A stretch of DNA of 64,000 nucleotides, from assembly GCF_005771675.1 (NCBI RefSeq), contig NZ_VAJM01000002.1:124001-188000 (forward strand), in the 5' to 3' direction. The stretch's first letter is position 1. Each line of letters begins with the position of its first letter. Under the pieces are notes generated by a model. It saw nothing but the letters and a program-made list of their open reading frames with translations, had not been told where the DNA came from and did not search any database. This stretch comes from Hymenobacter jeollabukensis. GTDB taxonomy: Bacteria; Bacteroidota; Bacteroidia; Cytophagales; Hymenobacteraceae. This document shows positions 33,836 to 39,949 of this stretch, in pieces. The position numbers and the translations under genes are program-made.

Positions 33836-33863
33836 AAACGCCTGCTAACCCAGGCGTTTTTTT
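33836..33863 (+). terminator. Rho-independent terminator of the GDPD gene
   Basis: AAACGCCTG and CAGGCGTTT arms with a six-base loop are followed by a run of T. Confidence 0.85.
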
Positions 33864-33931
33864 ACATCGATAGCTGCAGGAGCTGTTATACAAGCTCAGA
33901 TAAGGGCGCGCAGTGGACCGAGTAAGCAGAT

Positions 33932-34413
33932 GTTACACGGTTTGTGTTACAAGATGCTGTAACGTGTGAGTGATAGTGTATCTGTAAAGTGTATTATGTA
34001 ACAATGTAACAGTGTTCGATTAGTATCATTTTTGTATCGTGTAACAGTAATCATATGTGTTATAATTTTGCATCATCTAACAAATTTGTCATCTTTACAC
34101 CCTAGCTCCGTTACATCCCCCTTTGCATGACCCACCAAGGCGAAATCCTGCAGGAAGCCATTAAAAACAGTGGTATTTCCATTAGTCGTATCGTGCAGGA
34201 GCTGGGTATTACACGTCCTACTATTTACCGTAAATTCAAAGATGCTACGCTTGACTACAATTTTGTTAAGCGGGTTGGTGAGGTGATACAACATGATTTT
34301 ACGAATGATTTTGATACAACTGTACAATCTCAATTACCCTTTACAATACAAAGTGTAACACCGCCTACTGGATCTGTAACGCGTAACACTGTTGCCCGTG
34401 AAAACACGTTACA
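33932..34413. promoter_or_regulatory. array of ten GTTACA/TGTAAC motifs around the HTH gene
   Basis: Exact hits start at 33932, 33946, 33958, 33997, 34005, 34040, 34110, 34354, 34375 and 34408. Seven lie upstream of the ATG at 34127 and three lie inside the coding region. By base composition I estimate well under one chance hit in this length. The pair 33946-33963 is a perfect inverted repeat with a six-base spacer (AGATGC). The 326-base intergenic region that holds most of the motifs is strongly AT-rich and contains a TAATTTTG -7-like box at 34063-34070. The simplest reading is a set of binding sites for the HTH protein encoded there, or an iteron-like array. Confidence 0.65.
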
Positions 34414-34522
34414 AGCTGCAGATCAAGACCCTATAAAGGCTTTGATGGCCCTTCAGGCGAAATACATTGCTCTATTGGAAGCCTATAATGAGCTTCTGTT
34501 AAAAGTGTATGGCCCCAAGTGA
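34127..34522 (+). CDS. small HTH DNA-binding protein of a Bacteroidota-type family
   Basis: The 131-residue protein has an N-terminal helix-turn-helix (residues about 1-60: GEILQEAIKNSGISISRIVQ then LGITRPTIYRKFKDATLDYN) of the Fis/XRE-like kind. A Thr/Ser-rich linker follows, then a C-terminal helix (about 103-128, IKALMALQAKYIALLEAYNE) that looks like a dimerising coiled coil. I have seen the opening MTHxGEIL in small HTH proteins of Bacteroidota, but no role is established. Codon use is much more AT-rich than in the neighbouring genes. The gene sits within the GTTACA array and ends seven bases before a perfect parS site, beside dciA and recF, so a role in chromosome maintenance is an attractive guess. 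Confidence 0.85.
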   Translation: MTHQGEILQEAIKNSGISISRIVQELGITRPTIYRKFKDATLDYNFVKRVGEVIQHDFTNDFDTTVQSQLPFTIQSVTPPTGSVTRNTVARENTLQAADQDPIKALMALQAKYIALLEAYNELLLKVYGPK

Positions 34523-34529
34523 ACAGTAA

Positions 34530-34545
34530 TGTTTCACGTGGAACA
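34530..34545. promoter_or_regulatory. perfect parS (ParB-binding) site
   Basis: TGTTTCACGTGGAACA is the reverse complement of TGTTCCACGTGAAACA, an exact match to the bacterial consensus TGTTNCACGTGAAACA. It is intergenic, seven bases after the HTH stop. parS sites bind ParB and cluster around the replication origin in most bacteria. parA/parB are not in the window. Confidence 0.8.
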
Positions 34546-34559
34546 TTCTGTAGCCTGCA

Positions 34560-34800
34560 GTGTATCCTAGGATTCGATAATCATGCTAGCCCCTGTATCG
34601 GCTTGCCAGTAATAGCTATATGCACCAAGCTGCGCAACGTGAGGTAGGCCCTGGTTCAGGCAAGGGGCAATGCCAGTTTGCGGGGAAACCTGGGGCGCTA
34701 ATTTGAGCGCCAAGTCTCATCTAGAAATGAGAAGTTAGAGGAAGTAAAGGGCTCATAGAGCCGAGCCAATAGAGGCGGAAGCATGAGGCCAACAAACGGG
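34560..34800. other. possible structured RNA between parS and the dciA terminator
   Basis: No gene lies between 34523 and 34886. Several short hairpins occur in series: CCTG/CAGG at 34650-34660, GGCGCT/AGCGCC at 34694-34711, CTCAT/ATGAG at 34716-34731 and GGCTC/GAGCC at 34750-34762. They are separated by purine-rich single-strand-like pieces, the look of a structured RNA. I could not match it to tmRNA, RNase P, 6S, SRP or a riboswitch. Strand and limits are uncertain. Confidence 0.3.
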
Positions 34801-34810
34801 AAAAGCAGGC

Positions 34811-34838
34811 AAAAAAAAGCCTCTCGATGGGAGAGGCT
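34811..34838 (-). terminator. Rho-independent terminator of the recF-dciA unit
   Basis: On the minus strand, AAGCCTCTC and GAGAGGCTT form the stem, followed by eight T. It lies about 50 bases after the dciA stop codon. Confidence 0.85.
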
Positions 34839-34886
34839 TGGGCAGATTAACGTAAGGGTTGGCTACATCACAGGGGCAGGCTGGCC

Positions 34887-35237
34887 TTAAAGAAAAACCA
34901 CCTCTTTTACCAAGTCTTCACCGACCTCGGTATTGATGATTTCCGCGACGCGAGTCTTGGCCATAAACAGCTCATGCTTCAGCGGGGCAGAAGTCAAACG
35001 CACAAACAGCTTCCCGTTGCGGAAGTAAACCTCCTGGGTTTTCAGCGCCACGGCCCGGCCCATGATTCGCTCCCAGGAAGACACCACGTAGACCTCGTTC
35101 ATCTTGCCCTGCAAGCGGTAAGCCTTCAGCAAAGCCTGAATACCGTCCTTCAAGGGCACGACGTCCGCTTGGCGGGAAAACTCATTTTTCGGGCGGAATT
35201 TCACGACAAAAAGGCTATAATATCGCGAAGAGGGCAA
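34887..35237 (-). CDS. dciA: DUF721 (DciA-like) protein, probable replicative helicase partner
   Basis: The protein of up to 116 residues carries the DUF721 core: LKDGIQALLKAYRLQGKMNE, VVSSWERIMGRAVALKTQEV and FRNGKLFVRLTSAPLKHELF. DUF721 includes DciA, the ancestral loader/operator of the DnaB replicative helicase in bacteria without DnaC. Assignment here rests on family membership, and the DciA role in Bacteroidota is less tested. It follows recF on the same strand after a 36-base gap, a pairing common in this phylum. The start is either ATG 35237 or GTG 35204; the first dozen residues do not look like the family. Confidence 0.82.
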   Translation of the reverse strand: MPSSRYYSLFVVKFRPKNEFSRQADVVPLKDGIQALLKAYRLQGKMNEVYVVSSWERIMGRAVALKTQEVYFRNGKLFVRLTSAPLKHELFMAKTRVAEIINTEVGEDLVKEVVFL

Positions 35238-35273
35238 GCCTCTGCGTGCTTCAAAGGTACGAAGCTTGTACGC

Positions 35274-36410
35274 CTACAGGGGGTGAACGGTCCCGTTTTC
35301 TACCCGAAAGCGCGATACTTGCTCGGAGAGCCCCGCCAGGGCTTGGTCGGTACGCTCAAGGTGGGTATCGGTAAGGAACACCTGACCGAAGGTGTGATTG
35401 GCCACCAATTGTAGGAGTCGCTTGATCCGCCGCTCATCCAGGCGGTCGAAAATGTCATCGAGCAGGAGCAAGGGCTTGTGCTGCTTCTTGCTCGCCATGA
35501 TTTCAAACTGGGCCAGTTTCAGCGCAATTGCGTACGATTTTTGCTGGCCCTGCGAGCCAAATCCCTTCACCGCCGAGCCATCCATCAGGAACACGTAGTC
35601 GTCCTTGTGGGGGCCTATGGAGGTGCGCTGCAGGGTAATATCCTTGCGCTCATTCTGCCGCAGCAGCTGCGCGAAATCCTCGCCTGGGAGCTGACTCTTA
35701 TAATCCAGGGTTACGGTTTCGCGACTGTCGGCCAGATCGATGTAGTGGCGTTGGAAGACGGGTACGAACTCCTGCAGGAAACGCTGCCGGATAACGACCA
35801 GCTGACTGCCGGCATCTACTAGCTGCTCGTCCAATACCTGCAGGTAGTCACGGTCGAAACTGTGGCGCTCGGCGAACTGCTTCAGCAGGGCATTGCGCTG
35901 CTTGAGCGCGAAGCTATACTGGATGAGCAGCTCCAAATAGGAGTGGTCGAGCTGGGAGATAAGACTGTCGAAATACTTGCGGCGTTCTTCGCTGCCCTGT
36001 CGTATAAGGTCGGTATCGTAGGGGGAAATGAGCACGACCGGGTACCGGCCGATGTGGTCGGATAGACGTTCGTAGGGCTGCTTGTTGTGGGTGACCAGCT
36101 TTTTCTGGCCGGCTCGCAGGCTGCACTGAATGGTATCGGGCGAGGCGGAAGAGGGGAGGGTGAAGCGGCCTTTCACCAAGAAAAAGTCAGCGCCTTGCTT
36201 CATGCACTGGGCATCGGAAGCGGCAAAGGCGCTCTTGGTCATCGACAGGTAATGGATGGCATCGAGCAGGTTGGTCTTGCCGCTGCCGTTCTCGCCGATA
36301 AAGCAGTTGATGTGAGGCGAAAGCGTGAGGGTGGCTTCGTCGTAATTCTTGAAAAAGAGCAGGTGTAGCGAGTCCAGCGTCATGCTAAGCGGGGGTTTCG
36401 GAGTTGCCAT
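35274..36410 (-). CDS. recF: DNA replication/repair protein RecF
   Basis: The 378-residue SMC-like ATPase loads RecA at gaps with RecO and RecR. Walker A is GENGSGKT (about residue 38), after the typical LHLLFFKNYDEATL start. The family signature GFGSQGQQKSYAIALKLAQF and Walker B LLLLDDIFDRLDERR lie at about 280-325, followed by VFLTDTHLER. The length is normal. The start is ATG 36410 or, nine codons later, ATG 36383 (MTLDSLHLLF), which fits the family better. It is divergent from pdhA across only 48 bases. recF is classically near the origin beside dnaA/dnaN; here it pairs with dciA. Confidence 0.94.
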   Translation of the reverse strand: MATPKPPLSMTLDSLHLLFFKNYDEATLTLSPHINCFIGENGSGKTNLLDAIHYLSMTKSAFAASDAQCMKQGADFFLVKGRFTLPSSASPDTIQCSLRAGQKKLVTHNKQPYERLSDHIGRYPVVLISPYDTDLIRQGSEERRKYFDSLISQLDHSYLELLIQYSFALKQRNALLKQFAERHSFDRDYLQVLDEQLVDAGSQLVVIRQRFLQEFVPVFQRHYIDLADSRETVTLDYKSQLPGEDFAQLLRQNERKDITLQRTSIGPHKDDYVFLMDGSAVKGFGSQGQQKSYAIALKLAQFEIMASKKQHKPLLLLDDIFDRLDERRIKRLLQLVANHTFGQVFLTDTHLERTDQALAGLSEQVSRFRVENGTVHPL

Positions 36411-36427
36411 GCTTTTACGTACTTTCG
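36396..36427 (+). promoter_or_regulatory. candidate promoter of pdhA
   Basis: TTTC at 36396-36399 and TACTTTCG at 36420-36427 are 20 bases apart, close to the Bacteroidota TTTG-N19-TAnnTTTG pattern with one change in each box. It lies 32 bases before the pdhA ATG and overlaps the recF start. Confidence 0.4.
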
Positions 36428-36458
36428 CATTCCAAAACCCGAACTAGAAGAGCAACTA

Positions 36459-37652
36459 ATGGCGGATACGAAGGTAAAGGCTGCCTCGAAGGCATCCAAT
36501 TCGGCCAGCAAGGCGAAAACGAAGGCCCCGCAAAAGGCCGAGGAGCAGCAAGTAGCTACCCCGCCCCAGGACGATGCCGCCCAGCCCGTGGCTGAGCAGG
36601 CGAAACAAGCCAAGACGACTTCCGCGAACGGCAAGGCCGCCAAAAAGCAGGTTGCTGCTGCCGAGCCCGCCTTCGACAAGGAGACGTACATGAAGTGGTT
36701 CGAGAGCATGATGCTCATGCGCCGCTTCGAGGAAAAAGCCGGCCAGCTCTATGGCCAGCAAAAGATCAAAGGCTTCTGCCACCTCTACATCGGCCAGGAG
36801 GCCTGCGTAGCCGGTGCCGTATCGGCACTGGAAAAGGGTGACAAGTTCATTACCGCCTACCGCGACCACGCCCACCCGCTGGCGCTGGGCACTTCGCCCA
36901 ACGCGCTGATGGCCGAACTGTTTGCCAAGGAAACCGGCTGCTCGAAAGGCAAGGGCGGTTCCATGCACATGTTCGATAAGGAAGTTGGTTTCGTTGGTGG
37001 CCACGGCATCGTGGGCGGGCAGGTGCCGCTGGGCGCCGGTCTGGCCTTCGCCGAGAAATACAACAAGACGGGCAAGCTCTGCATCTGCTACATGGGCGAC
37101 GGCGCCGTGCGCCAGGGCGCCCTGCACGAAGCCTTCAACATGGCCATGCTGTGGAAGCTGCCGGTCATCTTCGTGGTGGAGAACAACGGCTACGCCATGG
37201 GCACCTCGGTGCAGCGTACTTCCAACGTGACGGACCTCTACACCATTGGCGAGGCCTACGACATGCCCTCGGAGCCCGTGGACGCTATGCAGGTAGAAGA
37301 CGTGCACAACGCCGTGGCCCGCGCCGCTGAACGTGCCCGCGCCGGCGAAGGCCCGTCCTTCCTCGAGTTCAAGACCTACCGCTACAAAGGCCACTCCATG
37401 TCGGACCCGGCCAAGTACCGCACCAAGGAAGAGGTGGAAGGCTACCGCCAGCGCGACTCCATCGAGAACGTGCGCGCCGTTATTCTGGAGCGCCAGTACG
37501 CCACCGAAGACGAGCTGCAGGCCATTGATGACCGCATCAAGGCCGTGGTAGCTGAGTCGGTGGAGTTTGCCGAGAAGTCGCCCTTCCCGCCCGCCGAGGA
37601 GCTGTACCAGGACGTGTACGTGCAGACGGACTATCCCTTCATCCGCGAGTAA
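36459..37652 (+). CDS. pdhA: pyruvate dehydrogenase (acetyl-transferring) E1 component, alpha subunit
   Basis: The 397-residue thiamine-diphosphate enzyme subunit decarboxylates pyruvate with the beta subunit (PdhB) and feeds acetyl groups to E2. The TPP motif GDGAVRQGALHEAFNMAMLW continues to VVENNGYAMGT. Substrate-site motifs are HLYIGQEACVAG and YRDHAHPL, and the phosphorylation-loop region is FLEFKTYRYKGHSMSDPAKY. The first 73 or so residues are an Ala/Lys/Gln-rich extension without conserved fold, resembling the flexible linkers normally found in E2. pdhB is not adjacent: the next gene is a TPR protein. ATG start. Confidence 0.94.
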   Translation: MADTKVKAASKASNSASKAKTKAPQKAEEQQVATPPQDDAAQPVAEQAKQAKTTSANGKAAKKQVAAAEPAFDKETYMKWFESMMLMRRFEEKAGQLYGQQKIKGFCHLYIGQEACVAGAVSALEKGDKFITAYRDHAHPLALGTSPNALMAELFAKETGCSKGKGGSMHMFDKEVGFVGGHGIVGGQVPLGAGLAFAEKYNKTGKLCICYMGDGAVRQGALHEAFNMAMLWKLPVIFVVENNGYAMGTSVQRTSNVTDLYTIGEAYDMPSEPVDAMQVEDVHNAVARAAERARAGEGPSFLEFKTYRYKGHSMSDPAKYRTKEEVEGYRQRDSIENVRAVILERQYATEDELQAIDDRIKAVVAESVEFAEKSPFPPAEELYQDVYVQTDYPFIRE

Positions 37653-37671
37653 CCACCGATTAAGCTAAGCC

Positions 37672-37704
37672 GGGCGGCCGGTCCAATCCGACCGCCCTCC
37701 TTTT
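37672..37704 (+). terminator. probable terminator after pdhA
   Basis: GGGCGG and CCGCCC arms with inner pairing GGTC/GACC are followed by a pyrimidine tract (CTCCTTTTCC), 20 bases after the stop. Confidence 0.55.
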
Positions 37705-37712
37705 CCCTTCCC

Positions 37713-38486
37713 ATGTCGAAGATTCCCTACACGCGCAATACGCCGCAGGCGCGCCAGAACGAGACGCCCCAGCAGCCCCAGGAGGGTCAGCCGGACCCCA
37801 ATGCGCCATATCAGCACCCACTGCTGGAAGACCCCAATGCCTTGGCCAACCGGCTGGAGGATTCGGAGCTATTCGTGCGCCGCAACAAGAACATCGTGTT
37901 CGGGTTGCTGGCCGCACTAGTGCTGGCTGTGGTAGGGGGCTTCGGCTACTACACCTGGCGACAGTCGCAGGACGACAAAGCCCAGGCGACGATGTTTCAG
38001 GCCGTGAACTACTGGGAAGCCGACTCCCTGCGCAAAGCCCTGAAGGGTGACGGGCAGGCACCCGGCCTCGAAGCCGTAGCCAGCGAGTATGGTGGCACGA
38101 AGGCGGGCAACCTGGCCAACTTCTACGCCGGTGCCGCTTCGCTGAAGGACGGCAAGTACCAGCAGGCTATCGACTATCTGGAGGACTTTAGCTCTGATGA
38201 CCTGCTGCTGCAGGCCCGCGCCTACGCCCTCATCGGCGACGCCAACATGGAGCTGAAGAAGTACAAGGAAGCAGCCGACTACTACCAGAAGGCCGCCGAC
38301 TACAAAGCCAACGAGTACTTCACGCCCGGCTACCTGATGAAGCTGGCCGTGGCCAAGGAAATGCAGAAGGACTACGCCGCCGCCGGTACCGCCTACGACA
38401 AAATCGTGAACGACTACCCGCTGTCGCCGGAAGCCAACGAGGCCAAGATCTACCAGGCCCGCGACAAGGCTCTGACTGGCAAGTAA
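37713..38486 (+). CDS. tetratricopeptide repeat membrane-anchored protein (YfgM-like layout)
   Basis: The 257-residue protein has a polar Pro/Gln-rich N-terminus, one TM segment (residues 61-80, IVFGLLAALVLAVVGGFGYY) and a periplasmic domain with TPR-like helices (KAGNLANFYAGAASLKDGKY, YALIGDANMELKKYKEAADY, AAGTAYDKIVNDYPLSPEAN). The layout resembles YfgM/YbgF-type periplasmic TPR proteins, which assist envelope protein folding in E. coli. In Bacteroidota such a gene regularly precedes ribH, as it does here. ATG start. Confidence 0.87.
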   Translation: MSKIPYTRNTPQARQNETPQQPQEGQPDPNAPYQHPLLEDPNALANRLEDSELFVRRNKNIVFGLLAALVLAVVGGFGYYTWRQSQDDKAQATMFQAVNYWEADSLRKALKGDGQAPGLEAVASEYGGTKAGNLANFYAGAASLKDGKYQQAIDYLEDFSSDDLLLQARAYALIGDANMELKKYKEAADYYQKAADYKANEYFTPGYLMKLAVAKEMQKDYAAAGTAYDKIVNDYPLSPEANEAKIYQARDKALTGK

Positions 38487-38507
38487 GCTCCACAGCAGAC
38501 AACCCGC

Positions 38508-38549
38508 GCAGCGCCGCTTCCTGTCAGCAGGAAGCGGCGCTGCCTTTTT
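38508..38549 (+). terminator. Rho-independent terminator after the TPR gene
   Basis: A 16-base perfect stem (GCAGCGCCGCTTCCTG with its complement) and a TTTTT tail, 22 bases after the stop. Confidence 0.88.
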
Positions 38550-38654
38550 AGGGCCATTTGAGCAGGCCGCTTAGCCTACACAGCCCCAGCCGCCGCGCAT
38601 CTGCCCGCGGAAGCGGATATTTGTGCCTCATTCAGCATCGACCCAACGACCAGC

Positions 38655-39131
38655 ATGGCTACTTCCCTGAAAAACCTGAGCAGCTACACTTCCGACCAAT
38701 TCCCCGACATCAGCGACAAGCGCTTCGGCCTGGTGGTGGCCGAGTGGAACCGCAGCATCACCGACACGCTGGCGCAGGGTGCCTACGATACCCTCATCCA
38801 GCACGGGGCCAAGGCCGACAACATCTTCCGCAACACCGTACCCGGCAGCTTCGAGCTGGGCCTGGGCGCGCAGCTGCTGGCCCAGCACGAGGAAATCGAC
38901 GCGGTCATCTGCCTAGGCGTCATCATCAAGGGCGAAACCCGCCATGACGAGTTTATTGCCCACGCCGTAGCTCAGGGCATCATGAACGTGGGCCTGAAGT
39001 TCAATAAGCCGGTCATCTTCGGGGTGCTGACCACCGAGGACGAGGCCCAGGCCTGGGACCGGGCCGGCGGCAAGCACGGCAACAAAGGCGTGGAAGCGGC
39101 CGTGACGGCCATTCACATGCTCGGTTTCTGA
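38655..39131 (+). CDS. ribH: 6,7-dimethyl-8-ribityllumazine synthase
   Basis: The 158-residue enzyme of riboflavin synthesis condenses 5-amino-6-ribitylamino-uracil with dihydroxybutanone phosphate. Motifs are GLVVAEWNRSITDTL (substrate Trp), VPGSFELGLGAQLL, CLGVIIKGETRHDEFIAHAV (catalytic His in the RHDE loop), GVLTTEDEAQAWDRAGG and HGNKGVEAA. The family normally forms pentamers or 60-mer shells. ATG 38655. A GATATTTG -7-like box at 38616-38623 is 31 bases upstream. No other rib genes are near. Confidence 0.96.
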   Translation: MATSLKNLSSYTSDQFPDISDKRFGLVVAEWNRSITDTLAQGAYDTLIQHGAKADNIFRNTVPGSFELGLGAQLLAQHEEIDAVICLGVIIKGETRHDEFIAHAVAQGIMNVGLKFNKPVIFGVLTTEDEAQAWDRAGGKHGNKGVEAAVTAIHMLGF

Positions 39132-39366
39132 ACCTTAGATAAACCATAGTGGTTAGAGTGCCACCAAACCCGTAGCTTTGCGGCCGGAAAACCGGGCTGC
39201 TTGAGTAAGCGGGAATACCGGCGTAGGCATTTGAAGCACTGCGCGTTACGGCACTAAACCAGGCCGGGCGCTGTTGCCTCTCTACCAGCCTCGCCGTATA
39301 CCAACACTGAAGTGTACTTGGTAAGTCACTTATCTTCAACTGATTACATCTTTTTCCTGCCCCACC

Positions 39367-39750
39367 ATGAGTGAAGAAAACCTGCGCTACTCCCGGGAAG
39401 AGCTGGCTGAATTTGAAGCCATCATTCAGGAAAAGCTGACCGCTGCCCGGAAAGAAGTATCCTTCATCAAGGAAACCCTGAGCCGCCGCAACGACTCGGG
39501 TACCGATACCACCGCTTCGCCCAGCAAGGTGCTGGAAGACGGCGCTGACACGGCCGAGAAGGAAAGCCTGAACCAGCTGGCCTCGCGTCAGATGAAGTTT
39601 ATCCAGCAGCTCGAAAACGCCCTGATTCGCATCAAGAACGGCACCTACGGCGTGTGCATCGGCACGGGCAAGCTGATTCCGAAGGAGCGTCTGCGGGCCG
39701 TGCCCCACACCCAGCACTCCATCGAAGCCAAAATGGCCCGCCGCGACTAA
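39367..39750 (+). CDS. DksA/TraR family protein with a degenerate zinc finger
   Basis: The 127-residue protein has the DksA coiled-coil helices (FEAIIQEKLTAARKEVSFIK, ESLNQLASRQMKFIQQLENA) and a C-terminal globular part. In that part the four zinc cysteines of DksA are reduced to one (YGVCIGTGKLIPKERLRAVP; the second pair is absent). The acidic tip residues that reach the RNA polymerase active site are suggested by LEDGADTAEKES. DksA proteins act through the polymerase secondary channel in the stringent response; Cys-poor forms are known to work without zinc. In many Bacteroidota this gene lies between ileS and lspA; here it is about 16 kb away. A TAGCTTTG -7-like box lies at 39173, rather far upstream. 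Confidence 0.9.
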   Translation: MSEENLRYSREELAEFEAIIQEKLTAARKEVSFIKETLSRRNDSGTDTTASPSKVLEDGADTAEKESLNQLASRQMKFIQQLENALIRIKNGTYGVCIGTGKLIPKERLRAVPHTQHSIEAKMARRD

Positions 39751-39949
39751 CACGGCTACGCATGCTTAACCGCCCGGATTTGCGCGGTCGGTGCTCGTTC
39801 CGCGAGGGGCGAGGCCGCTCGGCAAGTCCGGGCGCTGTTTTGGCCGCCCTGCGGGCGCACCAAAAACATTCCGGCGGCGTTGTCCGTCGTACCAGTAAGA
39901 ACAACAACCACTGCCCGGCAGCGATGCCGTGCGTCTGAATCACTCCCTC

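Noticed and set aside
39132-39366. tRNA or small RNA gene between ribH and the DksA-like gene
   Set aside because: No cloverleaf or T-loop GTTCGA-type motif. Only a TAGCTTTG -7-like box is seen.
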